A stretch of DNA of 64,000 nt from a bacterium (GTDB lineage Bacteria > Zhuqueibacterota > Zhuqueibacteria > Oleimicrobiales > Geothermoviventaceae), in contig JAPWUV010000011.1 of the NCBI GenBank assembly GCA_028275345.1, positions 1 to 64,000 on the forward strand, in the 5' to 3' direction. Below, in pieces: positions 1 through 8,712 of this stretch. The position numbers were made by a program, and so were the translations under genes. Position 1 is the first letter of the stretch; each line of letters begins with the position of its first letter. The notes beneath the pieces are model-generated. The model made no database searches. It was given only the letters and a program-made list of their open reading frames with translations, and was not told the DNA's origin.

Positions 1-586
1 GCCCGCCCAGGAAGAAGCGGAAGGGGAGCACCAGCCGGGGCAGCGCCCCTCCCTCCGCACTCAGCACCACCCCGGTCCGGATGACCACCCGCCGCACGCC
101 CAGCGCCTCCACCGGAGCGGTGGACGCTTCCCACTCTACGGCCAGTCGCCCCAGAAAATCCGAACCGGGCGGGGCATCTTCCGTCACTTCCTCGTCCCCG
201 TGTGGGCCGTAGTAGCCGATGCCCGAGGCCTGGACGACGACGGCGGGCTTCCGTTCCGCCGCGCGCACCGCCTCCACCACTGCCCGCCCGGCGTTCAGGC
301 GACTCTGGCGGATCCGCTCCTTTCGCGCCGCCGTCCACCGTCCTCCCGCCAGGTTCTCTCCGGCCAGGTTGACGATGGCGTACGCGCCATCGGCCAGATG
401 GCCCCAGCCCTGGGCCGTCCGCCCGTCCCACTTCTGTGCCCGTACGCCCGGCGGCAATCCCCGGGCCCGCAACGGGTCCCGGCTGAGCACCACCACCTCA
501 TACCCGGCCGCGGCCAGTTCCGCCGCCAGCGCCCGGCCGATGAGGCCCGTCCCGCCCGTGATGATGACGCGTCTCCCGCTCGCCAT
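1..586 (-). CDS. TIGR01777 family epimerase (SDR, YfcH-like), partial
   Basis: This gene is cut by the left window edge, so only about the first 195 codons are visible. The N-terminus ([20 protein letters not shown]) is a Rossmann nucleotide-binding start of the extended short-chain dehydrogenase type. Downstream come [12 protein letters not shown], a stretch around RIRQSR, and the ASGIGYYG motif that marks the TIGR01777/YfcH/SDR39U1 family of putative NAD(P)-dependent sugar-nucleotide epimerases. The ATG at 586 has a GGGAGGTG ribosome site just upstream. The substrate of this family is not established. It is followed on its 5' side by about 570 bases without a clear gene, so it probably has its own promoter. 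Confidence 0.88.
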   Translation of the reverse strand, partial: MASGRRVIITGGTGLIGRALAAELAAAGYEVVVLSRDPLRARGLPPGVRAQKWDGRTAQGWGHLADGAYAIVNLAGENLAGGRWTAARKERIRQSRLNAGRAVVEAVRAAERKPAVVVQASGIGYYGPHGDEEVTEDAPPGSDFLGRLAVEWEASTAPVEALGVRRVVIRTGVVLSAEGGALPRLVLPFRFFLGG

Positions 587-1158
587 CAGCACCTCCCGAA
601 TGCTCGTGCACCACCCACTCGCTGAACGCTCTCAAGGCCCGCCTTCCGGCCGTGAGGCTGCCTCCGTGGGCCTTGATCTCACGGCGCTCGGCAAGGACAG
701 CCTTCTCGATCGGGGACAGAGAGTCCAGCCCTCGCCATCCCAGAGGGCATGCCGAGCGTGTACTCCGTCGAGGGGAATCGATCAGGCGAATTCGGCAAAG
801 AGGAAAACCCGCCCCCCTGCTCTCAGCATTGATGACCACCGGCTCTCCCTTTATCCCGAAGCCAGCGCCACCGCTCTCGCCAATTACTGCGGTTGGAATG
901 CCTCACCGGCCTCTCGAAGAACAACCTCCGCAGGAGTTCCGACCGCCCAGTGGCTTTGGCCTCCGCAGATTCCCTGGCCAATTCTCCCGAAAACTCGCTC
1001 CCTTTCCGATCTCGAGGAGACATTTGTTGGGCTGGGAAGGACCGATGCAAGCGGGCACATACCACGGGATCCGTCATCACCCCTTCGCGCGCCGTCGCCA
1101 GATGCCGCTTGCTTGCCGCAAAGGTGAGGCATTCCCTCGTTCGCCACGTTCGTTGCCC
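587..1158. other. Intergenic stretch without a supportable gene
   Basis: Open frames exist on both strands here, but all are arginine- and proline-rich translations typical of GC-rich non-coding sequence and none carries a recognisable domain. One minus-strand frame (498-839) overlaps the epimerase N-terminus by about 90 bases and contains a short plausible helix around SPIEKAVLAERREIKA. It has no ribosome site or family signature that would justify calling it. Confidence 0.5.
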
Positions 1159-1923
1159 CTACAATCCCGCGGGCCAGGTGAGCCTGGACCACAGTTCGAG
1201 GCTGCCATGAGCGGAGGGGGTGAGGCGCTTCTTGTGCCGGGAGAAGTAATCTGAAAGCTCGTTGATCGGCACCGCGACGACCTTCGCCACTTCAGCGTCC
1301 CCTTTCGGCGGTGCGTCCTGCCAGGCTCCGGGTTCGATCTCCGCGGCGAATACCAACTCCGGTTTCCGCGTCCTCGCCACCTCTACCAAACCGAGGACCG
1401 AGCGAAGGCGGACTGACCGTCTTTCCAGGAGCAGTTCCTCGCACAGCTCACGGACGATGCTTTCCTGCGGGGATGGCCACTCTCCGTGGACGTCCGGTTC
1501 GATGTGCCCCCCGAACACGTCCAGCCTGCCGGGGAACTCCGCCACATCGTTGCTCCTCACCATCAGGAGCAGGTGCTCGCGCCACTCCACCACCGCGCTA
1601 ACACCAAGCGCCCGTGGGATGACCTCCGGGGGCGGAGCCTTTCCCCGGAAGGCCGTGGCGTAGACGTACCACACGTACCGATAAGGGAGCGCGCAAAGCG
1701 ATAACAGCAGTTCTTGCCCCCGAAACTTCCACCCGCGCAGGGCGGCCACTTGGCCGTCGAACCATCCGCCCGAGGCTCGTTTGGCCTCCTCCCAGGACTT
1801 CGCAACCCTCTTCTCCAACTGCTCCGGGATGGACGGCGCCTCCCCCCATTCGACGACCATCCGTTCCAGTCCGAGCTCTTGCGCCACGAGGATGTGGAAC
1901 GGGACCCGCGCACGCCCCCTCAC
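1159..1923 (-). CDS. Nudix hydrolase, NUDT22-like
   Basis: A 254-residue protein with a C-terminal Nudix fold. The Nudix box is recognisable as GGHIE, a stretched insertion, then ESIVRELCEELLLE (the REx2EE core). The N-terminal half carries a WFDGQ...WKFRG segment followed by an aromatic run. This resembles the pre-Nudix domain of NUDT22, which in animals hydrolyses UDP-glucose and UDP-galactose. Activity on UDP-sugars is therefore inferred from family resemblance, not shown. Translation starts at a GTG that overlaps the TGA of ogt (GTGA), so the two genes are probably translationally coupled. The insertion between the G and E parts of the Nudix box is longer than usual. Confidence 0.75.
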   Translation of the reverse strand: MRGRARVPFHILVAQELGLERMVVEWGEAPSIPEQLEKRVAKSWEEAKRASGGWFDGQVAALRGWKFRGQELLLSLCALPYRYVWYVYATAFRGKAPPPEVIPRALGVSAVVEWREHLLLMVRSNDVAEFPGRLDVFGGHIEPDVHGEWPSPQESIVRELCEELLLERRSVRLRSVLGLVEVARTRKPELVFAAEIEPGAWQDAPPKGDAEVAKVVAVPINELSDYFSRHKKRLTPSAHGSLELWSRLTWPAGL

Positions 1924-2429
1924 AGCGCTTTCTCCAGTTCGAGCAGAGCCCTTTTCTTCTCAAGGCCGGCCGAAAAGCCGCCCAATCCTCCCCCCTTTCG
2001 AACCACGCGGTGGCAAGGGACCACAATGGGGACGGGATTTGCCGCAAGAGCTCTCCCGACCGCCCGGCTTGCAGCCGGCGCACCGATGCGAGTGGCAAGC
2101 TCGCCGTACGTAATCAGCCGGCCATGGGGAACCTTCCGCAATTCCGACCAGACCCGCCGCTCGAAATCCGTGCCGCGGGGGAAGCTCACCGGCAAGTCCT
2201 CGAACGACACGCGCTCCCCAGCGAAGTACTGGCGCAGTCGTCGCACCGTCTCCTCAACAAACCACAAGTTGCTCCGTCCCTCTTCCGCTTGAGGGGGAGA
2301 GGAGGGGGACACGTTCCCCCCGAAGTGGAGCTCGCACAGACCGACCTTGTCGAAGATCAGCCGCAGGCGACCGAGGGGGCTCTCGACCTCTCGCACGATC
2401 AACGTGTCCGTGGTTGGTCTGGCGGGCAT
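1920..2429 (-). CDS. ogt: Methylated-DNA--protein-cysteine methyltransferase
   Basis: This enzyme removes alkyl groups from O6-alkylguanine in DNA by irreversible transfer to its own cysteine. The active-site motif VPCHRVV is intact, and the preceding RAVGRALAANP helix is the DNA-binding region typical of Ogt/AGT. At 169 residues it has the normal length, with a poorly conserved N-terminal ribonuclease-like domain. The ATG follows the mtnP stop codon by three bases, and the GAGGTGA ribosome site overlaps that stop. It is part of a tight minus-strand run mtnP-ogt-Nudix, which looks like a housecleaning or repair unit. Confidence 0.95.
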   Translation of the reverse strand: MPARPTTDTLIVREVESPLGRLRLIFDKVGLCELHFGGNVSPSSPPQAEEGRSNLWFVEETVRRLRQYFAGERVSFEDLPVSFPRGTDFERRVWSELRKVPHGRLITYGELATRIGAPAASRAVGRALAANPVPIVVPCHRVVRKGGGLGGFSAGLEKKRALLELEKAL

Positions 2430-2432
2430 GGT

Positions 2433-3293
2433 TCACCTCAAGATGAGCTGGAGGCGATCCCGCACCGGCTCCGGCACCCTCTTCGGATCGGTGATCACTG
2501 CGTATTTCGTCGCTTGTGCGCACTCGCATCCCTCCCGACTCGCCGGGATGGTGGGCAGGAGCCGGGTTAGCGCCCTCTTGGTCAGCTCGGAGTTGGCGCG
2601 GAGATTGTCGAGGAGCATCTCCACGCTCACCGGTTCCTCGCTTTCGTGCCAGACGTCGTAATCCGTCACATGCGCCATAGTGGCGTAGCAGATCCCGGCC
2701 TCGCGAGCCAACTGCGCCTCGGGGCTGGCGGTCATCCCGATGATGTCGCCTCCCCATTGGCGATACACCCGGGATTCAGCTTTGGTTGAGAAGCGAGGCC
2801 CCTCGATCACGACGAAGGTACCGCCACGGTGGACTCTCCCTCCTTCCTGTTCCACGGCGCGCGCCACAAGCTCGCTGAGCACCGGACAGAACGGCTCCGC
2901 GAAACTGATGTGACCCACCATCCCATTGCCGAAAAAGGTGTATTCTCTCTTCTTCGTGAAGTCGATCAGCTGATCCGGCACCACGACGTGGCGCGGCGCG
3001 ATCCATTCCTGCAGACTCCCGCACGCGCTGATCGAGACGATCCACTCCACGCCGAGACTCTTCAGCGCGTAGATGTTCGCCCGCGAATTCACCTCTGTGG
3101 GCATGATCCGATGCCCTCGCCCGTGCCGGGGCAGGAAAGCTGTCCGCACCCCTGCCAGCGTGCCGATGACGATGGTGTCGGAGGGATCCCCGAAAGGCGT
3201 CGTGATCCGCACCTCCTCAACGTCCTGAAGGGCTTCAATGTTGTAGACGCCGCTGCCGCCAATCACACCGACTCGCGCTTTCACCTCCGTCAT
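2433..3293 (-). CDS. mtnP: S-methyl-5'-thioadenosine phosphorylase
   Basis: It cleaves methylthioadenosine with phosphate to adenine and 5-methylthioribose-1-phosphate in methionine salvage. The family start VGVIGGSG, the phosphate-binding LPRHGRGH, the SACGSL turn and the purine-site MTDYDVWH-like segment (seen as VTDYDVWHE) mark MTAP rather than PNP. Length (286 aa) is normal. I chose the ATG at 3293 because GGAGGAGG lies seven bases upstream; a TTG two codons earlier is also in frame. It is the first gene of the mtnP-ogt-Nudix run. Confidence 0.94.
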   Translation of the reverse strand: MTEVKARVGVIGGSGVYNIEALQDVEEVRITTPFGDPSDTIVIGTLAGVRTAFLPRHGRGHRIMPTEVNSRANIYALKSLGVEWIVSISACGSLQEWIAPRHVVVPDQLIDFTKKREYTFFGNGMVGHISFAEPFCPVLSELVARAVEQEGGRVHRGGTFVVIEGPRFSTKAESRVYRQWGGDIIGMTASPEAQLAREAGICYATMAHVTDYDVWHESEEPVSVEMLLDNLRANSELTKRALTRLLPTIPASREGCECAQATKYAVITDPKRVPEPVRDRLQLILR

Positions 3294-3365
3294 CGCCAAA
3301 CCTCCTCCCTTGGTCCGCCTAACCTGTGGCCAAGCCGGGCTCGCCGCCCGGCAGAAGTCTTCGGA

Positions 3366-4610
3366 TCATTTCCCGGCTAGGAAGATGTGAGCGAAGACCT
3401 GGGCGTCCGCAACGATATTCCCCAGGCGACAGAACTCGTTCGGCTGATGCGCGGCCCCTTCCAAGGTGGACCAGACAGCGGCGGGAAGTCCTCTCAGGCG
3501 GAAATGGGCCGCCACTGTCCCCCCGCCGATGCCCTTGGGTTTCGCCTCTTTGCCCCGCAGGTCTCGTACCGCCTGCTGGATGGCCCGGACGACAGGGGCA
3601 TCCCCCGGCGTTGCGGGTGCGGCCTGCAGACGCTGCGGGGAGGAAATCTCGATCCTGACCCCGAATTCCTTCTCCACCTCCCGCGCGCGTCCCGCTATCC
3701 ATTTCTCGACCTCCTCCAGCTGGTAGCACGGCAGAACGCGGCAGTCGTAGTAGAAGACGTCTTCCCCGGGGATGGTATTCACATTGGGCACATTCGCCTC
3801 TTTCTTGGTCGGTTCGAAGGTAGAGATCGGCGGAGAGAAGAGCTCGTCTCGTTTCGGGAAAACCTTGTAGAGCTCCTGCAATCGCACTGCCAAATAGCAA
3901 GCTGCTTTGAAGGCATTGCGCCCCTCCTCCGGCGTGGAAGCGTGGCATTGCTTGCCGAAGGTGTGGAACCGCAGCCACAGGATGCTTTTCTCCGCCACCT
4001 CGATCATGGTGCCATCCGGATCCCCGGCGTCCGGGACGATGATGAGATCGTCCGGTCGAAACAGATCGCCGCGCTTCTCCAGCACGTATTGCAACCCCAT
4101 GCGGCTACCGGTCTCCTCATCGGAGACGAACACGAGTCCGATGTTGTATTGCGGCTCCAGCCCGAGATCGCGGAGCGCCTTCGCCGCGAAGTAAGACGAC
4201 ACAATCCCCTGCTGATTGTCCTCCACACCCCTTCCGTAAAGGGTATCACCGTCGACGCGCAGCTCGAAGGGCTCGCTGTGCCAAAGGCCCCTCTCGCCCG
4301 GGGGAACCACATCGAGATGGCTCATCACCCACACTGTGCGGGACGAATCCCTGCCGAGGATGCGGGCGATCAGGTTGGGCCGATGCCCCGCCGGGACTCG
4401 ATCGTCCGGGCAGTTCACCTCCAGGAGCTCGTCGAGATGGAGCTGATCGAGATACTGTTTCATGAGGGCGGCCCTCCGAAACTCTCCTTCCCCGCCGTTC
4501 TCGGGAGCGAGGGCCGGAATGGCCGTGAGCGAGCGCTGCATTTCCACCATATCTGAGCGATACTGCCCGATCTTCTCCGCCGCCACTCTCCACATGGGCT
4601 TGCTCAACAT
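3366..4610 (-). CDS. M20 family metallopeptidase/amidohydrolase
   Basis: A 414-residue zinc hydrolase of the ArgE/DapE/carboxypeptidase G2 superfamily. The metal-binding and catalytic elements can be followed in order: SHLDVVPPG, YGRGVEDNQQG, VSDEETGS, the aspartate in VPDAGD, and a late histidine in GAAHQPNEF. A dimerisation domain lies between them, starting near LRFHTFGKQCHAS. The ATG has GGAGG five bases upstream. The substrate cannot be read from the sequence; related enzymes deacylate amino acids or cleave dipeptides. It sits fifteen bases after the WbqC-like gene and may be co-transcribed with it. Confidence 0.88.
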   Translation of the reverse strand: MLSKPMWRVAAEKIGQYRSDMVEMQRSLTAIPALAPENGGEGEFRRAALMKQYLDQLHLDELLEVNCPDDRVPAGHRPNLIARILGRDSSRTVWVMSHLDVVPPGERGLWHSEPFELRVDGDTLYGRGVEDNQQGIVSSYFAAKALRDLGLEPQYNIGLVFVSDEETGSRMGLQYVLEKRGDLFRPDDLIIVPDAGDPDGTMIEVAEKSILWLRFHTFGKQCHASTPEEGRNAFKAACYLAVRLQELYKVFPKRDELFSPPISTFEPTKKEANVPNVNTIPGEDVFYYDCRVLPCYQLEEVEKWIAGRAREVEKEFGVRIEISSPQRLQAAPATPGDAPVVRAIQQAVRDLRGKEAKPKGIGGGTVAAHFRLRGLPAAVWSTLEGAAHQPNEFCRLGNIVADAQVFAHIFLAGK

Positions 4611-4624
4611 GAGAGCCTCCTTTT

Positions 4625-5380
4625 CTACTCCACGGTGATCCCCGAATCACGATCGTCCGTCCCCGACTCCTCCGGCGCCCGGATGCTTCCGCTCACCAGC
4701 TCCCTCAGCCGAATGGCCGCTTCTGGCCCAAGGTTGAACAAAAGATCGAGGGCCGAGAGCTCCTCACCCCCCCATCCCGCCAGGTTCCGGTACCGGAATT
4801 GCGGAATGGAGACACGCACCACGGAAATGCCCGCCTGCAGGAATCCGCGCTCGTCGCGCACGTCGCGGTCGCCCGCGAGCTGGACGTACTCCTTGGCTCG
4901 GAGCTTCTGGCAGGCGCGGAGTAAGCCCCCCTCGCCGCCAGCTTCCCCCGAGACTTCCGAAAGGGGAATCCAGCCGCGATCCCCGAGACCAAGCTTCGAG
5001 GCGAGCCAAAGGATGCTCCGCCTCGCCAAGCTGAAGTAGGAACTCTCCGGATCGATCAGCAGAGCTTCCAGCGAATCCCAATAGTACTCGCGATAGGGCG
5101 CCATAGCGTAGCAGGTGGCCAAGGATCGCAGATGGCTTCGCCGCCAGCTTGCGTCCGGGACCACGGCGACTTCGCGGACGGACGAGGCCCAGCCCGTAGG
5201 GCGATGCAAAGGCACGATCAGCCAGTGTTCGCCATCCTTGCCAGCGATGCCATAGCGATTGATGCGCGGCCGCTTCGGGATCTTGAAGGTGTCAGCCAGC
5301 AGGCAAAGGTCCGCACAGGAAGCCTTCAGGAAGAACCACAACGGGGGGAAGATGTAGGGATACTCCGCCGTCACTCTCAT
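4625..5380 (-). CDS. WbqC-like family protein
   Basis: A 251-residue protein of the WbqC family. The start (EYPYIFPPLWFFLKASCADL, then IPKRPRINRYGIAG) matches the family pattern of an N-terminal QPYFFP-like strand and an INRN-like loop. The later YREYYWDSLEALL and LDLLFNLGPEA segments also fit. WbqC members are often found in O-antigen and polysaccharide gene clusters, but their biochemical role is unknown. Here no glycosyltransferases are adjacent. The ATG overlaps the stop of the lipid kinase gene by four bases (ATGA), so the two are translationally coupled. Confidence 0.82.
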   Translation of the reverse strand: MRVTAEYPYIFPPLWFFLKASCADLCLLADTFKIPKRPRINRYGIAGKDGEHWLIVPLHRPTGWASSVREVAVVPDASWRRSHLRSLATCYAMAPYREYYWDSLEALLIDPESSYFSLARRSILWLASKLGLGDRGWIPLSEVSGEAGGEGGLLRACQKLRAKEYVQLAGDRDVRDERGFLQAGISVVRVSIPQFRYRNLAGWGGEELSALDLLFNLGPEAAIRLRELVSGSIRAPEESGTDDRDSGITVE

Positions 5381-6318
5381 TGGGCTTCGCCCGACGACTC
5401 GACTGGTCCGGCGCCAGCTGCCCGTCTTCCGAGGGGCGAGTTCTTCGGCGCCAACACGGAAAGGCAGCTGGGGATGATGCGAATGCGAAGCTCCGTTCCC
5501 CCCTCGAAGGGTTCGCCATCACAGTGGTAAGGCCCCGGCTTCGGCCGATGGATCACCAGCTCCGTAGTTTGGATGATTTCGACGTAGGGCACCGTGTCGA
5601 TTGTGCCCAAGAAAAGGCGAGGGAGATAGTAGAGAGCGGGCAAGAGTTTCACTTCGCGCACCACGCAAACATCCAGGGTCCCATCGTCCGGCCGGGCCTT
5701 CGGCGCGATGAGCGCGCTGCCCCCGTATTGCGGCATGTTGGCCGCGGCGACCACCAGTACCTTGCGCGTGATCTCCCGGTCCGGGAAGCTGAGCTGCACC
5801 TCCTGCGGCTCGTAACGGAGGAAAAGCTTCACGCCGATGGCAAAATAGGGAAGGAGCCCCCGCAGATCGCGATGGACGAACTCATGGCCGATCTCCGCAT
5901 CGAGGCCGATGCCCGCCGTGACGAAAAAGTAGGTGTCGTTCACCTTCCCAGCGTCGATGCGATGAATCTGCCCGTCGCAAAGGACCTCAAGCGCCCTTCG
6001 GACTGTGAGGGGAACGCCGAGCCCTCTCGCCATGCCATTGCCCGAGCCTGTGGGAACCACAGCGAGACAAGTGGAGGTGTTGACCAAACCGGAGGCGCAA
6101 GCATTCACCGTACCGTCGCCCCCCACGGCCAGGACCACGTCGAACCCCGCGGCCGCTGCCTCGGCCGCCAGCTCCCGGCCGTGCCCGCGGCCCTGGATGA
6201 TGCGCAGTTCCCACTCGAAGCCGTTCCGCGACAGGAAACGCCGGATCGTCTTCACGATCGGCTCCTTCCACGGAACGAATCCGGCCCGAGGATTGACCAC
6301 CACGCACACCCGTCTCAC
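5377..6318 (-). CDS. Diacylglycerol/lipid kinase family protein (YegS/DagK-like)
   Basis: A soluble lipid kinase of the DAGK catalytic family, expected to phosphorylate diacylglycerol or a related lipid with ATP at the membrane face. Visible signatures are the N-terminal VVNPRAG loop, the nucleotide-binding VGGDGTVNA motif, and PTGSGNGMARGLG. A C-terminal beta-rich domain ends with an HCDGEPFEGG-type segment (seen as YHCDGEPF). I placed the start at the GTG of VRRVCVVVNPRAG because GGAGAGAG lies five bases upstream. An ATG nine codons earlier (6345) has no ribosome site. About 313 residues is normal for the family. Confidence 0.9.
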   Translation of the reverse strand: MRRVCVVVNPRAGFVPWKEPIVKTIRRFLSRNGFEWELRIIQGRGHGRELAAEAAAAGFDVVLAVGGDGTVNACASGLVNTSTCLAVVPTGSGNGMARGLGVPLTVRRALEVLCDGQIHRIDAGKVNDTYFFVTAGIGLDAEIGHEFVHRDLRGLLPYFAIGVKLFLRYEPQEVQLSFPDREITRKVLVVAAANMPQYGGSALIAPKARPDDGTLDVCVVREVKLLPALYYLPRLFLGTIDTVPYVEIIQTTELVIHRPKPGPYHCDGEPFEGGTELRIRIIPSCLSVLAPKNSPLGRRAAGAGPVESSGEAQ

Positions 6319-6623
6319 GGCATCTCTCTCCGCGGCCCGGTCCATAGCCGCAATTTACCAAGGCTGCGCTGAAATGCAAGCCCTTTACCTGGCGCCGAAA
6401 GCCCGAAGCGCCTCCTTCGACTAGCAGACCATCCCGCCGGGAAGGACGAGGCGGATCGCCAAACCTCCCTCGCGGGGAGATGTCCGCTGCGGAAATCCCC
6501 ACGCCCACGGCCGGATCCGGTCGAGCTGCACGAGGGCGCCCCCCAATCCGACCCTCCTCGGCCGGATGAGCTTCTCTTCCAGCTTTCCAACAACGGATCC
6601 TCTGCGCGCAGCGTTCCCCCTCG
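6319..6623. other. Intergenic stretch, nothing recognised
   Basis: About 300 bases between the lipid kinase start and the dsbD stop. Only low-complexity arginine/serine-rich frames cross it. I see no tRNA, no hairpin followed by a T-run, and no clear promoter. Confidence 0.5.
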
Positions 6624-8429
6624 CTATCGCTGGGACGAATCCGTCCCGCGGACCCGTCCCAGCGCCTTGTCCATCCGGGCCAGGAACTCGTCAGCAGGCA
6701 GAAAGCCGACGACCCGTAGGTCCGCCATCTCGGCGCCATCCGGCATCAGGAACACCACGGTGGGCAAGCCAACAATCCCGTACCGCTGGCGCAACGCCGT
6801 AGCTGGAGAGGAGCTGTAGCGAGTCAAGTCGGCCCTGAAGGTTAGAAACTCGCTTGCCCTGGCTACCACGCGGGGATCGGAGAAGGTCTTGCTGTCCAAC
6901 TCCCTACAGGCCACACACCATTCGGCCGAGAAATCCAGGATCACGGGCTTGCCGGAGGTGCGGGCCGACTGGAGCGCCCCCGGATCGTAGGGCTGCCACC
7001 GAATCCCGCCGTGCGTTATGCCACCCGCGAGGCCCAGCCAAACCCCGACCGCGATCCCCCCGACGCCCACCGCCCACCGGGCTACCCGGTACCCCCACCC
7101 GGGCGCCTGCGACTTTTCCAGCCAACCCAGGAACACCCCGCCGACGATCGCGGTGCCAATCAAGAGGGCGCGGTGAACTCCCTCCGGCAGGACAGGCCGC
7201 AGGAAGTACACCGCCATGCCGATCAGGACGAATCCAAAAATCTTCCTCACCCAAGTCATCCAGGCGCCGCTCTGCGGCAGGCGAGCCAGGCTTCCGGAGA
7301 AGGTTCCGAGGATGAGGTACGGCAACCCCAAGCCGAGAGCGAAGACGCAAAACATCCAGAACCCAATGAACGGGCTGCCAGTGGCGGCTACGTAGGTCAG
7401 CAAAGCCAAGACGAAGGGCCCGATGCAAGGGGCTGCCACAATTCCCACGGTCAGACCCATCAGGAACGCTCCGAAGTACCCCCCTTTCCCGGTCGAAGCA
7501 GCCCCCAGGAGCCAGGAGGGCAGGTGGAACTCGTACAATCCGAAGAAGCTCAAAGCGAGCGCCACGAACACCGCGGCGACGAAGGCCAGAACCCAGGGAT
7601 TCTGCAAAGATGCCCCGAACAGGCCCCCGGTGAGGGACGCGACCACACCCAGGACCGAATACATCACGGCGATGCCGACGACGTACGCCAGGGATTTGCC
7701 GAAAGCCTGCGCCAGCGAGGGATTCTGCTGCGCCCCAAAGTAGCTCACCGTGATCGGGATCAGAGGATAGACGCAAGGGGTGAGATTCAGAGCAAGTCCT
7801 CCAAGGAAGACGAAGAGGAGGGCGAAGAACATCCCCCTCCTGGCCACCAGCTGGGCCACCTCGCCTCCCGCATGAGCTTCTTGCTGGCCCAAAGCAGGGA
7901 GCTGGCCGAAGAGGGAGTCATTCACCGGATGGACGGGCGTGGCCAAACTCACAACGGGGATCGTGAGAGACGCAAAAACCGTGTCCGGCGGCGAACACAG
8001 GCTGTCGTTGCACGCTTGGTATCGCAAGGCGGCGCGAAGCCGCAGAGAATCGCCGCGGAACGACTCCGCCAACCGCACTTCCGCGAACAGCAAAAGGCTC
8101 CCCTCGTAGACGGTGAGAGGCTTCGGCCAGAAGGAAAAGGACTTGGTCTCCGCAGGAGGGAACTGCACTTCGCCGAAGGAGACGCCCTCCACCGGCACAA
8201 ATACGAGCTCCGTGGGCATGAGAAACGCCTCGGACGGCCGATGCGCGTTGATGTGCCACCCCGGCTCGATCTCGACGCGCGCTGCAACCCTCATCGCCGA
8301 ACCCGGCTGGAAACCGCTCAACGAGGGGAAAAGAGAGAGCGAGACCACCTTGCCTTCTGCCCTTACCGCCATCGGGAGAAGCAAACCAATCAGCATCGAA
8401 ATAGTCCAGCTCGTCAGCCGCCGTCGCAT
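6624..8429 (-). CDS. dsbD: Thiol:disulfide interchange protein DsbD
   Basis: It carries reducing power from cytoplasmic thioredoxin across the inner membrane to periplasmic thiol proteins. The layout is the full three-part one. A signal peptide leads into an N-terminal periplasmic immunoglobulin-like domain with a CNDSLCSPP cysteine pair. A multi-helix membrane domain follows, with conserved cysteines in LNLTPCVYPLIP and IVAAPCIGPF. The C-terminal thioredoxin domain has a CVAC active site (C505 and C508 of 601). The start at 8429 has GGAGGGAA upstream; a frame extending 22 codons further 5' lacks signal-peptide character. The gene stands alone, divergent from the ABC importer. Confidence 0.95.
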   Translation of the reverse strand: MRRRLTSWTISMLIGLLLPMAVRAEGKVVSLSLFPSLSGFQPGSAMRVAARVEIEPGWHINAHRPSEAFLMPTELVFVPVEGVSFGEVQFPPAETKSFSFWPKPLTVYEGSLLLFAEVRLAESFRGDSLRLRAALRYQACNDSLCSPPDTVFASLTIPVVSLATPVHPVNDSLFGQLPALGQQEAHAGGEVAQLVARRGMFFALLFVFLGGLALNLTPCVYPLIPITVSYFGAQQNPSLAQAFGKSLAYVVGIAVMYSVLGVVASLTGGLFGASLQNPWVLAFVAAVFVALALSFFGLYEFHLPSWLLGAASTGKGGYFGAFLMGLTVGIVAAPCIGPFVLALLTYVAATGSPFIGFWMFCVFALGLGLPYLILGTFSGSLARLPQSGAWMTWVRKIFGFVLIGMAVYFLRPVLPEGVHRALLIGTAIVGGVFLGWLEKSQAPGWGYRVARWAVGVGGIAVGVWLGLAGGITHGGIRWQPYDPGALQSARTSGKPVILDFSAEWCVACRELDSKTFSDPRVVARASEFLTFRADLTRYSSSPATALRQRYGIVGLPTVVFLMPDGAEMADLRVVGFLPADEFLARMDKALGRVRGTDSSQR

Positions 8430-8652
8430 GGATTTCTTCCCTCCGGACTCAATCCACAACGTCTCGATCTGCCAAACTGGCCATCGAGGGTCCATCCCGT
8501 TGGATGTGATGGTTCGCCAAAGGAGTCGCCACCCGGGATGAAGGCGCGGTGCCTAAACGCCAGAAGCCGGCCCAAGTTTCCCTCACGGCCCGCTTCGGCC
8601 TGCCCCTGCGTTCAGGGCAATGGAGGACGGAGCCGGATCCCGGCGAAAGGCC

Positions 8653-8681
8653 TTGACTGCGGCCTCGTGGGTGGTTAGATT
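8653..8681 (+). promoter_or_regulatory. Sigma70-type promoter of the sugar ABC importer operon
   Basis: TTGACT (8653-8658) and TAGATT (8676-8681) are separated by 17 bases. The promoter ends three bases before the LacI-type palindrome and lies about 30 bases ahead of the GTG start of the solute-binding protein gene. The element was read by eye. Confidence 0.7.
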
Positions 8682-8683
8682 TC

Positions 8684-8701
8684 GGTGTAAACGCTTACAC
8701 C
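8684..8701 (+). promoter_or_regulatory. LacI-family operator, copy 1
   Basis: GGTGTAAACGCTTACACC is an 18-base palindrome broken only at the central AACGCT, the standard layout of LacI/GalR operators with a central CG. The core TGTAAACGCTTACA is identical to the element before the lacI-type gene at 11831. Its position, just after the promoter and before the ribosome site (GGAGG at 8702), fits repression by blocking transcription. Confidence 0.88.
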
Positions 8702-8712
8702 GGAGGGATTCC

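Noticed and set aside
498-839. Small minus-strand gene overlapping the epimerase start
   Set aside because: It overlaps a solid gene start by about 90 bases and has no ribosome site or known family; only a short stretch looks protein-like.
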